From NCBI RefSeq assembly GCF_016808095.1, contig NC_068977.1, forward strand, positions 27,119,364 through 27,183,363: DNA of 64,000 nt, in the 5' to 3' direction. The DNA is from Vigna angularis (Eukaryota; Streptophyta; Magnoliopsida; Fabales; Fabaceae). Both the position numbers and the translations under genes were made by a program. The notes beneath the pieces were generated by a model. That model searched no databases. It was not told the origin of the DNA and was given only the letters and a program-made list of their open reading frames with translations. Numbering within the stretch: position 1 is the first letter of the stretch; each line of letters opens with the position of its first letter. Positions 1-12,748 of this stretch are shown here, one piece after another.

Positions 1-778
<778 letters not shown>

Positions 779-1150
779 GTGGACTTGGTCCCACTACAAG
801 ACTTTAATGAACTCTTAAAAACAACACTTCGAGCCAAGTCAAAGGTTGAGACAGACCGTTTCAGGCCAAAAATTGAGACGAATAATCTCATACCAAAGGT
901 TGAGACGGGTTGCCTCAGGCCGAAGGTTGAGACGGGTTGCCTCAGGCCGAAGGTCGAGACGGACCTACATGGGTCGAAGATAGAGACAGGTCATCCTAAG
1001 CCAAAGGTTGAGACAAGTCATCCTGGGTCGAAGGTTGAGATGGGTCATCCCAAGCCAAAGGTCGAGACGAGTCAATCCAAGCTAATGGTCTAGACGGTAG
1101 AAGGTCGTGACGGGTTAACTTGGAAAAATGTCAAGACAAACCTGGGAGGA
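779..1150 (+). repeat. 27-bp coding-phase minisatellite
   Basis: About nine tandem 27-bp units read in one frame as repeats of a nonapeptide such as KVETGCLRP or KVETGHPKP. Because the period is a multiple of three, the frame stays open for 104 codons from an ATG at 779. No recognised domain, promoter or splice signal supports a gene. The core AAGGTTGAGACGGGTC appears inverted at 21150-21620 and 48030-48590, so this is a dispersed minisatellite family rather than a protein gene. Confidence 0.8.
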
Positions 1151-1934
1151 AGGCGACACGAGAAGGCCCAAGACAAAATTGGTTTGAGCTGAAGTTTTGA
1201 TTTTTATATTGATTGTTGTTTATATGTCCAATTATTTATTTTTAAAAAATCAATAATTTTTCATGTTTAAAAAAAGTCCATGGGTTGATTTGTTTCATAG
1301 GACTTTTGTGGTCACTTTGGTCTTGTGAACTTTTGTAATGAGAAACTTTTTAGTTTTATGGCCTTTTTTGACCCAAATAATACAGGTCAAGACTTAAATC
1401 CTGACCTATATAGGTCAGGACTTAAATCCTGTGTGGAGAGACCGAATTGATAACTCTTTTTTTAGATGTTTAGTGGAATCTTTAGCATAATGTAATTGTC
1501 TAATAAGAGCGTTACATTTATCACTTTTTAAATCTATATATTACATTAAATAAAAATAGACAACAATTAATTTAAGAAAAAATTATAAAAAATGTTTTTC
1601 TTGAAACATAGAAACATAAGTTAATTTAGAATTTTTTTTCTTTAGATTGAAAACATTATAAACATGAGGGAATAATTTTTAGTATATAAGTTTCTCATAA
1701 ACTAATTTTTTGAATTATAAAATTAGATGACAAATTTATCGGTAAATTTAAAAATGACATAAATGAATATTACTACATAATAATAATTCTATAAACAAAA
1801 AATTGTGTTTTATACATAAAACTATATTATTATATAATTATAATTTAAAAATTTGTAAAATAGTGAAATTGTTAATAATTGTTTTTAATACTTTTATTTA
1901 TTTTTTAAAAGTTTTGAATTTTTTTATTTAAATA
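1151..1934. other. AT-rich intergenic sequence
   Basis: It contains a short direct repeat near 1383-1430 (two copies of a segment with GGTCAGGACTTAAATCCTG or close to it). No gene was recognised. Confidence 0.4.
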
Positions 1935-4045
1935 TGTAAGAGCCTAGAAAATGATGTTTTAGAATTGATACTGTATATAGAATGATGAAACTAGATTATT
2001 TTAATAATAAAAGTTTAAAGTATAAATAGAGTTTTTATAAAGTTTCATTATGTTATATCGTACTATCTCTTTGAACTTCTTTTTTTTTTAGAGTTTTTTA
2101 TCCTCTCTCTAAACTTTCTAACCATCTCTTTATCTATTGGAAGATTGGATACCGCTAGAGTAATCCTTGAAGCAAGCTCTTCACTTCCATCTGATTGGTT
2201 TATCATATAGAGTAAGTTAGTTTTCTGCTGTTTTTCTTAGTATGCGCGCTTTTTTATGCATGTGGACTATTATAGTTTGCATGTGGGGTTTGAGTCTTCT
2301 ATAAGAGTCTCTATTGATCAATGGTCTTAATGGTGTACCTTGATCATGTTTTTGTTGTTCATAGAAACAAAAAAAAGTTTCTTATAATGTGTTTAGAGTT
2401 GTTTCTATGAGTTTTTTAGTATTTGATCGGTTTATTAAGTAAAGGAAACTAATTAACTTATTTTCTATTTATAGATTCTTTAAGAATGTTATATTGCTTG
2501 TTTGATCTGTTTGAGATTGATTTATTTATGACATTGGTGGTTGAATTGTTGAGTAATCTGAATGTGTTGCAATGGTTATGTTGTTTGAAATTATCTGAAT
2601 TGATGTTGAATTGAGGAACTTAGGATTGACCATTTGAGCAAGTTGGTATGCATTCTGATATTGAAAATTGTTTTTGAATTGAGCACTAAGTCAAGAATAT
2701 CAATTTGATCATCTGAACAGGTCCTTGGTTCCCCAAATCATAGTTTTTAATTTGATGTTATCTGGTATGGTTTTAAGCGCAAGCTTGGTTTTGCAAGTCT
2801 GGAAGCATTTTTACTCTATACCGTTGAGCGCCCCTTTTCACCACCAAGTGACCATTTTTGCGAATTCTTTGGTGTTAAGCGGTGGTAGGGCACGGTTGAG
2901 CGCCACTTTTCACTGTAGGTCTGGAACAATATAATTCTAGGTCGCTGAGCAGCATAATGGTGTCACTGAGCGAGACGTTTTGCAAGAAGAATGTTGTTGA
3001 GCATCAGGACTGTTACTAAGCGCCACCTTTTGCAAAAGGTTTAACATTGGGTGACAAGACTATTATTGAGTGCCAGGACTATCGTTGAGCGCTCTCTTTT
3101 GTGAGAGGCTTTGCGTTGAGTGTCACTTCAAAGCGCCAATGAGTATTTTGTTAACTTTTTATTCTCTAATTTGTTTTAAGTGGTTTTTGTAATACCCCTT
3201 TCAGGATGCTACAAATAATTTATAAAACGTTCATTATTTACAAAAAACTTAACTTTGGTACAATTTTAGCATGGTTTATGTGTATGTTTAATATGGATTG
3301 TGATGTTTCATTTATTAATAACATGATTTTGATCATGTCTAGTGAATGTTGTCGAAGGAATTTCAAGGAAGTTTCTTGTAGTGGTTTCAATTCATGTATG
3401 GATTCCGTATTGAGAGTTGTTATGATGCTCTAATAATCATTCAATCTTAAGTAGAGAAGGGTGGGGTATGTGGTGAGAGGAGCAAGAGGTCTTAGTTTAG
3501 GGGTTTTACTTTGGCCAAAGAAAGGAACAAACTAACCTTGTATGTGGTAGGGTGAAACTCATTGTCAATGGCGTTGTAGGACAATAGAGGCCACCATAAG
3601 TGCATAACTCACCAGAGTCTAATATCAATACATGTATTTAGACAATCAAGTCTATTATGAATGATTGCATGTATTAGGATTTGTTGATATGAATGTTTAC
3701 TTGAGTTAATATCTCTATAAATGTATGATTACTTTATGGTACAATAGCTTACACTTTTTTTTATCTATTTGTATTTCTTGTTTGCAATTATCATCTTAAA
3801 GGTGAGTAGATGAAGATGTTGCAGGGTGAAAGAGATGCAACAACATAGTTAGGATTAGTTTGGTTGTGTATAATTTGTTTTCTTTTGAAAAATTTTAGCT
3901 TATGTTATTGTGTGTGTATAATTTTCTATACTCATGCTTTATGGATTGGTGTAATATAGTAATTGAATGTTTCTCTTACTCACTTGTTCATATCAGTTAT
4001 ATAACTTTTATTCAGTAGTTTTACACTATTAAATGAAATATTACA
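1935..4045 (+). mobile_element. Solo LTR, diverged copy of the TGTAAGAGCC family
   Basis: It begins TGTAAGAGCC and ends ATTACA, the TG...CA ends of an LTR, with flanking pentamers aaata and aaaga (4 of 5 match). Its layout parallels the copies at 5675-7986 and 55033 on: a TC-rich start, a stretch of degenerate GTTGAGCGCC motifs (about 2820-3140), then a segment with GCAATTATCATC and a purine-rich GAGTAGATGAAGATG. No gag or pol follows. Plus-strand frames at 2725-2934 and 3206-3433 are incidental. The right boundary is less certain than in the copies with a perfect TSD. Confidence 0.6.
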
Positions 4046-4468
4046 AAAGAAAATATTTTATTTAAATATGTTGATTGAATAAGTATTAATTAAATATAAA
4101 TTGCTTTTCTATTTTTTTAAGTATAATTTTTTTATCTCGTTTTAGAACATTAAGTTGAGTTTATTTTTTATAATTTTTATTGTGCGAAATTTTTATATAT
4201 TATTATCTAATGAAACATTACTTACATGTCCACTTTTTAATGAACACAAAATAAAAAATAAAAACCTAAAAAATATTAAAATAATATAACAAGTAATTAT
4301 TTCTAAAATTTTAAATAAACAATAATAAATTAATTAAAAGTATATTTGAATGAGTTGAATTGCTAAAAGAGAGAAAAAAAAGTGTAGAATCAAATGAATG
4401 ACACTTATAACACTAAACAACAGTACTTCAAACATAAGCTTATTATTATTAAGAATGAAAAAATAAAA
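4046..4468. other. AT-rich intergenic sequence
   Basis: No gene or repeat boundary was recognised. Confidence 0.4.
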
Positions 4469-5612
4469 TTGTTTCGGTTTAATTGGTCCAAGGGTCGGTC
4501 GTCTTTTTTTACTTTGCTCTCTTTCGATCTCAATTCTTCTCCAAGAACGTCATCCACTCTGATGGGTTGTTAACCTGCAGAAGACACTCTGACGCTCAAG
4601 TCAGATATCTTTTTTCAAGGAAGTCTTTATTTTATTAGGATAGATCAAGGTTAAATGTTGGTGGTCCAATTGACCAAGCGGTAAGGGACTGAACCTGTGC
4701 AAGATATTTTTACTCGCAAAAAATATGCGTTAAACAAAATAAAGTAAACGCTTCAATATTTGATAATTTTCATTTTTGTGGAAGCATTTAATTTTTTACT
4801 TTGTAAACCTTCTTCAATGGCTATCTTTAGAAATTATTATGGAATTTTTTGCTCTTGTTGCAAAACCCGGTACTGATCCGAAGTAGCGAAGTCAAGACCA
4901 AGTGCACGTCTGGTTCCTCGTGGTTTCATGGAGATGCCGCTTGGCCCCACGGTGGGCGCCAAATGTTTCGATTGAATTGGTCCGAGGGTCGGTCGTCCTT
5001 CCTTGCTTTGTTCTCTTTCGATCGTCGAATCCTCTTTGAGAACGCCATCAATTTGCCTCCTAAACCTTCAATGGCTACCTTTAGAAATTATTATGGAATT
5101 TTTTGCTCTTGTTGCAAAACCTAGTATTGATCCGAAGTAGCGATGTCGAGACCGAGTGCACGTCTGGTTCCTCGTGGTTTAATGGGGATGTTGCTCGGCC
5201 CCACGATGGGTGCCAAATGTTTTGGTTGAATTGGTCCAAGGATCGGTCATCCTTCCTTACTCTGCTCTCTTTCGATCGTTGAATCCTCTTTATCAATGCC
5301 TCCACAAAAAAGAAAATTATAAAATATTGAAGCGTTTACTTTTTTGTTTAACCCATATTTTTGTGAGTAAAAATATCTAGGAAGGTTCAGCCCCTTACCG
5401 CTTGGTCAGTTGGACCACCAACGTTCAACCTTGATTTATCCTAATAAAATAAAGACTTCTTTAAAAAAGATATATGACTTAAGCATCAGAGTGTCTTTTG
5501 CAGGTCAACAACCCATCGGTGAGGATTGCATTCTTGGAGAGGATTCGGTGATCAAAAGAGAGTAGAGCAAAGAAGGACGACCGACCCTCAAACCAATTCA
5601 ACAGAAACAAAA
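4469..5612. mobile_element. Foldback-like element with long inverted ends
   Basis: The left end, starting TTGTTTCGGTTTAATTGG, is inverted at the right end (complement of CCAATTCAACAGAAACAA). The inverted arms run for roughly 290 bp (4469-4760 and 5320-5612) and share the segments around GGTCGGTCGTC and AGGATAGATCAAGGTT. Between them are two direct copies of about 240 bp with GGCGCCAAATGTTTCG or a variant (about 4815-5040 and 5070-5290). No clear TSD was found. No transposase is encoded; frames at 4849 (+) and 5305 (-) lie in these repeats. Confidence 0.65.
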
Positions 5613-5674
5613 ATATTATCTCTTTTCAATAATTTATAAAGTTTATATTTTTTATATAGATTAAAATAACAATC

Positions 5675-7986
5675 TGTAAGAGCCTGAAAATAATAAGGCT
5701 ATTGGGCCTTATGTTGAGGTAGTCAGCCCATAAGCTAAGGACCCATGACCTTAGGAAGGGGTTTTCTAAAAATCAGAATTCCATCATTTTGCCAGCTTTC
5801 TTTCTCTCTCTAAAACCCTTGCCCTAAAATTCTCTCTGCCTTCTGTCTATATTTTCTCTTCACTGAACCGATCAAATTTTGATTTGAAGGTGCTTCCGCG
5901 TTCACTGCACCAAGGGCTTCAGTTTGAACCGAACGTTTTTCCATTCCGACCGGTAAGTGTTTTTTCCCTTTTCTTCAATCATTCTTGAACCTAAGCCATG
6001 CAACTTGCTGGTTGCCTGTTACTGGTAGATTTTCCTTTAGTTTCTCTGTCCCTTCCAACTCTAAGAAATGTGCTCTGCACCAATTTTTGGTGGCTTATAG
6101 GTGCTGTCAAACTCGCCTCTGTGAGGAGGTACTGCTAGAGCGTTCCTAGGAGTGGTACTGTTAAGCTTTCCAAGTAAGGGGAGCTAATTATTTTTGTATG
6201 AATTTATTTTATAAAAATATATGCATATGAATGTTGAACTAGTGTGCTCTTGTGAAACTGTTTTATGACTTTTATTGTATTGGGTGTTATAACTGAAACT
6301 GTGAAATTGTGCATGTTGTGATGTGATGAATTTAATCTGTTTTGAATGAGTTTGTTGGCTGAAATTGATCTTGTTGGAAGGTCTGGAGTAAGGGTTATGT
6401 AATAGCATGTATATGGGTATTAAATAGATGTACAGGTACTGTTTGAGGTTGCTGTGAGAGGAAGTGAAAATATTAAAATTAGGCATTTCAGATTTAGAAC
6501 ATAAGATATCAGGGTAGATAATTTAAATAAATTAATTGTTAATTGTTGAGAGCCTTTCTTTGTTGGTAGGATAGAGGAACCTTAAAAACCTGAGTTGGCA
6601 CATCCCTGATCATAGAGCAGCCCTGACCTGGTCCAGTCAATTGTGACTAGTCATATGTGCTGGCGTCGAAGGTGAGTTTGATGCGTTCAGACATCTGGGT
6701 CCTCTCCAGTGACCAATTGGGATAAAGAAAGATCTCTACTAGGATGAAAATAAAATAAAACTAATTGATTGTAGATGCATAAAGTTATCATGTGTTAATT
6801 TCTAGTCAATTATAATTTTAGAAAATACTGTGAGTTTGGAATTTAAAGTAAGATTCATATATAAATATATATATATGATACGTGACGTTATAAATATATA
6901 TTTTTATATTATATTAATCTAATATATATATATATATATAATAAAGTAAGGATAGTTGTTTCTTATATTGAAACGTGAGTGTTAATCAATAATTATATTA
7001 CTTGTAGATATGTATAAATTGATACATTTTATGAGCTGTTATGGGTTAGTTGAAGTTGTTTGGTTCTTGATATTGATTAACTTAGATTCAATTGTGGAGA
7101 TGTTATTTTTATAATTTGTGAGTGGTGAGTAATGTATATTGTTGAGATTGTGTATATGTTGGTTGTGGCAGAAAGTATATGATTACAAAGTGATGAAAGT
7201 ATGATCCAAGTTGTAAATCAAGTTCCATCTGTGTAGGATCTCTTGGTGAGATCCTTAGTGTTTTAGAATGAAAGTAGGAGCTCAGTCTTGGGGGTCATTC
7301 TGAAACTTCAATGGCTAATCATACTCAAGTAGAGGGATTAATCCATGTGGTGAGGAGTAGCAGGAGGTCTTAGTCTTGGGGGCTTCCAGTGTGCCTCAAG
7401 GTCCGGAACAGGCTAACCTCGTGAGTGTGGCAGGGTGGGGAACCCAAGTTTCATAAGTCACCACGAGTGTAGGACCCGCCATAGCTCGACTATCATTCTA
7501 AAGTCCGGACGAGTCAAGTCTAGAAGATAACATGCTAGGATGTATGCCTTAAACTGCTTTGATTTAAGTTAACTCTTGTATGTTATGTGCTTGATATGAT
7601 GCGTGCTTTTATATAATTAGCTCACCCTTGCTTGTTTGTGTGCTTGTTGTATGTGTTTTCTTTTGCAATGATCATCCACTTGGATGTGAGCAGAGGAAGA
7701 TGAGGTTTCTTTAGAGGCAACATTGGAGAGAAATGAAGATGATGCTGCAGCTTAGACTCACTAGGAATTCTTAGTTCTCTTATGTAATTTTGAAGAACTT
7801 TGTTATGTTTTAAGTTTCAAATTCTGGACATATTTTGGAATACTCTAGTACTTGAAGTTTTAATTTCTTAGTAAATTTTGGAAGTGTAATTCTATAATAC
7901 TTTAAGTACATCTCTTAACTGCTTTCTAATATTATAAATTGGTGATGTCTTTGCATATATATCTGCTATATATTTAGGATGTCACA
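5675..7986 (+). mobile_element. Solo LTR with perfect 5-bp TSD (caatc)
   Basis: It starts TGTAAGAGCC, ends GGATGTCACA, and is flanked by caatc at 5670-5674 and 7987-7991. TG...CA ends, a 5-bp TSD and about 2.3 kb without gag-pol indicate a solo LTR left by recombination between two LTRs. A reverse-oriented copy is at 16267-18937; the segment around 6540-6750 matches 17400-17600 on the other strand almost throughout. The 100-codon minus-strand frame at 6184-6486 lies wholly within this repeat and is not taken as a gene. The retroelement lineage cannot be named from an LTR alone. Confidence 0.92.
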
Positions 7987-7991
7987 CAATC

Positions 7992-8365
7992 AATATATTT
8001 GTTTTAAAGAAATATTAAAGTGTCTTAATTTTCTTAATAAACACATTGTTTTTATCGAATAATTAATTTAGATATAAAAATATTTTTAACAGGAAATTAA
8101 GAACCATGATAAATTTGAAATTATTTAACGGACTAAATCTATCGAGATTGAGGGATTGAAAAGTATTAATTTATTATTACTTAATTCCTATTATTTAATA
8201 ACTTTATATATTTACTATTATTACTTACAAAATACTTATTAAATACTGATAAATCGATAAGATAATACTAAACATATAAATTTTAAAAAATAATATTTAA
8301 TACATTTAATATTTATAATAATCTATTACTATACACTAGTCAAATTTTTAAAAAAATATTAAAAC

Positions 8366-8410
<45 letters not shown>

Positions 8411-8877
8411 ATTGTATATGGTTAAATACCTAATAGTTCTTTCAATCAAGATTTATAACTTTGGTATATTCAAAGATCGAAAATCGTGGATCAGATCCCA
8501 CAAATTGAGTGTCCAAGTCGATGTTTCCTATGATCTCTCGTGCATGCACAATGGATGGATTTAGCCAAAAGTTGAATCTCATTGAACAGGTAATTTGGCC
8601 ACTAAGCTTCGGGGCTCACATTGAGGCTCATTTGAATGCACCCAGGATCAACAAGGTAAATACAATAAATAGCGCATTAATGATAATTTATGATTCTCTT
8701 ACATTAATTGAGATTTGACTTAAGAGCTCTTATCAAGTGTTGGCTTAACTATTGGAGAGTCTTTTGGAGGCAACCCTCTTGATAATAGAAGCAAGAGATT
8801 TGAAAGATGGATACAAAATAATGTGGAAAGATAGTAAAAAATATATCTTTACTAGATGTATTCGATCATGTAAAAAC

Positions 8878-8919
<42 letters not shown>

Positions 8920-10065
8920 CCAACAATTCTAACATCCTATAAATAAACTATAAATAAAATATAGCTTAAACTACTTAAAGAAAAATTTATGATTGGAATA
9001 TAGAAAAATTTGTATTAATTTCCTCTCCCTTGATATAAAGTGATTTGCTAACAAAATTATTTAATCTAATTTTTTAAGGATGTGTATTAAAATGAATTTA
9101 GATAGTAAGATTATTCATGTAATTGTAAGACTAGAGATTATTACAATAAGATATTTAAAGTTAATAGTTACTTTTGACTAAATTGATTGTGTATATTATA
9201 AATATTAAGTTCGATATTTGATGGAGTATCTAGTTCAACTAATAACATAACTCACAAACCACGATATTAGGTATTGAAGTCCATGTAAATATTTTCCATA
9301 ACTTAATAAGAGACATTGGTAAGAATTTTAATAAAAGTATTACATTTGTTTTTTTTATAAAATTAATACCATTTTTAAAAGTTGTGATATTTTTTTTATA
9401 TGTAATGAATACATTTCATTATAATTGTTATATTTTTTTTTTAATTTTACCTAGACACCAAAGTCATGTTTTATTACGTCGATGCAAAACTTGTTTTCTC
9501 TTCTCCTTTGTTATTGTTCGTTTTATTCTTGTTCTATTCCACTTGCATTTTTCTTATCCTACACCATTCTCCATTATTCTTTCATCGTTTCCACCATTGT
9601 TCTCTATTCCTGCAATTTTAAAAATTAATATAAGAGAAGAAAGTAATATATATTGAATCTTGAATTATTTGATTAAACAATTTAAGAAGATTAATATTTT
9701 TTTAATAGTCTATTGATGCATATATATTTACTCTAAGATTATGTTTTGAAGTCTATTTTGGAAAGGTTCACACTCATCCCCACCTTTCTTAATTCATCTA
9801 AATATGTTTAGTTGGAAAATCAAAGTATTATGTAGAAAAAAATTGGTGATAAAATATTTCACTATTGTTTATTTTGAAATATAAAGTTTTTCCTTTTAAG
9901 GGTATATTTGGATTAGAGAGTAAATTGAGGAAGTAAAAAAAAAACTTAATAATATATTTGATTGAATAAAAGTTTTATATATAGTTTAAAAAATTTGTAA
10001 AATGTATGTTTAAAAATATTTTCATATGTTTAAAAGTATAATCTGTAAAATTAATTTTGAATAAG

Positions 10066-10111
<46 letters not shown>

Positions 10112-12748
10112 TTTGCTATGTTATGTTTTATTGTGTTATTTTCTTTGTTTACTTCTATCTTTTAGCTGAGAAATTATAAATATCTCAATAATTATATTTT
10201 TTTTATTTCGTTTTTCATGCAAATAATTTTTTTTATGTTTTCATAGTTGAAAATAAATATATTATATACATGATAAAAAATATTTAAATCATCATTTACT
10301 TCAAGTTTAAATTAAGTAAAACTATTAACGAAGTCTTTAAAGTATATATATTTATTCTTTGTAATTTAAATTCTAAATGAGTATCATTATTTTAAAACAA
10401 AATACGAACTAAATTAGATTGAAGAAAGAAAAGAATTTGAGATAGCAATGGGATAAACCAAGTCATGAATGGTAAACGATTGGTGTTAAAGTGTAAACTT
10501 TTTAGTGATTAGGACGTGTTAAAGTGTAAACTGAAGGACCCGTTTCTTCCTATTTTTTGCAGGTTAAACGGGGAATGTGACAGGTGGCAAGGATGTTTTT
10601 ATGGGTTAAAGTGTGACCTAATTAATGAGTGCTTTCCCAAACATTAAAATAAGATGAAAAATGAAAAATGGAAAATGGTGGGAGACATTGGGATTGAAAC
10701 TACAAGCACTACCAAATGGTGTAGGGTCAAAGTCCTGGGAAAAGGCCAAGTGGCAGATGCACACGTACCAATATGGGGCACGTGTCAGTTCGTAGGGCTC
10801 TCCGACTGAAGGACTTAATAGTGGACTTGAAAACGCGTTCAATCACGCCCATCACAATCACATAGGTCAACTACGCAATATTTTTTATATTATTATTGTT
10901 AATTATGAATTTTGGGATTTTATTTTCTTAATTTAAACTCTAATTTACCTAGTATTCTTCCTCAAACCTTTAATATGGGTTTGGTGGGTTTTCACGTGAG
11001 AAGAAAACGAGAAGGAGTAATCAGTGATTATCCAATCATATAAAGGATTAAAACACTATTTTTAAATTAAAATATTAAAATGCTTTTTTTATATATAATA
11101 CTTGTTTTCTTTGTTTTTATTTAATATGAAATTTTATTAGACCCTAAATTTATTTTATTAAGTACTTTTTTTTTATTAGTGATATATGAGATTTAGTTAT
11201 TGCTTCATATTTCCATAAACGAACCGCATACTCTTTTGACTAATGTGTACTTAAAAGTAACTCATCTGGACCCGTATATATTATTTTCTTTTTACATATT
11301 TAAAATTTTGCATAATAATCTTAAAAGTTTTATGACAATTAATCTCAAATTGACTTGCGTTTTTAATATTACACTTTTGGACTTTAGTGTGAAGCTTCTT
11401 AAGGATTTGAATTTAGATTCGAATGAAATGTGGACTGATGTTTTATTCCAAAATTAGAATAATTCTATTTGATTTTTTTTAAGAAAAAAATTAATGCAGA
11501 ATTTTTTTATAAAGCGTGGTTGTTTATTTTTACAGCTCTGTAATTAAATTTATTACTGGTTGCCTATTCCGAATCAATTCTTTATCCAGAAGTACCTAAA
11601 AAAGTAAAAAGTATATGTTAGTTTTAGTAGAGGAAGTTATGTACTTTTTGTATTTGAGAAGAATAATTATATTAGAAAATAAGTTTTTTTAATTAAAATT
11701 ATAAAAATAGTTAAAAAATATTTATTATTTCTAATAAATGATGTATTTCTATAACATAATACTACTGAAAACGCATGCGTACTGTTTACATTATAATAAA
11801 AATAATAAAATTATCGTTATTATTATTATTATAATTATAAAATTAAATTTACATAATTTTGACAATTTTACTGTAGGTAAGTTTTAGTTTCTTTTAGATA
11901 AATTTTAATTATAAATAGTTATTTTAGTTTAAAAGAATAGTTAGATTAAAAAATGATCAAATAAAAAATAAATAAATTAAAAAAAAAGATTACTTAAAAG
12001 GTAAAATAATTATTTTAATTTAAAAAATACCTAAAGGTAAAATTGAAAATAAAATATGTACATTAAAATAAGGAATCACCTTTATATAATAGTATAAAAT
12101 AGATTATAAATATTTGAAAATAAAAATATATAATAAGATGATATCAAGTTTGATATTATCTTAATAAAATCATTATTAAAATCTATAAAGTAACCATCTT
12201 TTTTATTTCCTTATTGTAGGTGTCTCTCATAACACCCACAGTCTTAGCAAATTTTGTTTTTTTTTTTGTTTTCCATATTTTATTTTTCACTTTTTCACCT
12301 TCCTCATTTTTTAAAATTGTCTCAATAATAGAGAGTATGGTGAAGAGAAAACAAAGCGAATAATAAAAGATGAAAACTTATTTGTATAATAACATCATAG
12401 ATTTTCTTAGTTTTAAGTGGTATTATTAAATTTTGGATTTACTTCATTGTTCAAACTTCGAATTTTGATGGATTTTCTTCTTCATATACTAATACTAAAA
12501 ATGAGTCATTCAAATATACCTATGACCACACATATATCATATTTTATTTTACATTTATCTATTAAAACATAATTTCATTATAAAAACTCATTAAAATACT
12601 AAAAAGAAAGTCAAAAGGTTAAAACTAAAATGATCATCTTATAAATATTTAGAATATCAAATGTATTTATTAGTTATTAAATGTATTTATTAGTTATTGA
12701 GAATGAATTTGAAAATAAAATTAATAAATTAAAGAAACGATAAGCAAA
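7992..12748. other. Long AT-rich intergenic region
   Basis: No convincing gene was found. It contains TA microsatellites at about 8372-8407, 8880-8917 and 10071-10107. The segment at about 10540-10870 is less AT-rich and holds the palindromic G-box core CACGTG near 10778, but no supported gene lies next to it. Open frames at 8509, 8752, 9384, 10842 (-) and 11200 have no recognised domain and AT-driven composition. Confidence 0.45.

Noticed and set aside
779..1093. A 104-codon gene with KVET repeats
   Set aside because: The open frame follows from a 27-bp period. The same sequence elsewhere has no open frame, and no domain or promoter is seen.
6184..6486. A 100-codon minus-strand protein
   Set aside because: It lies inside the solo LTR 5675-7986, a repeat.
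8509..8946. Two plus-strand frames of 64-69 codons
   Set aside because: One runs into a TA microsatellite. Neither shows conserved motifs or consistent splice sites.
10618..10842. A 74-codon minus-strand gene next to a G-box
   Set aside because: No domain, no upstream signals, and the G-box core could occur by chance. It is kept only as a note in the intergenic entry.
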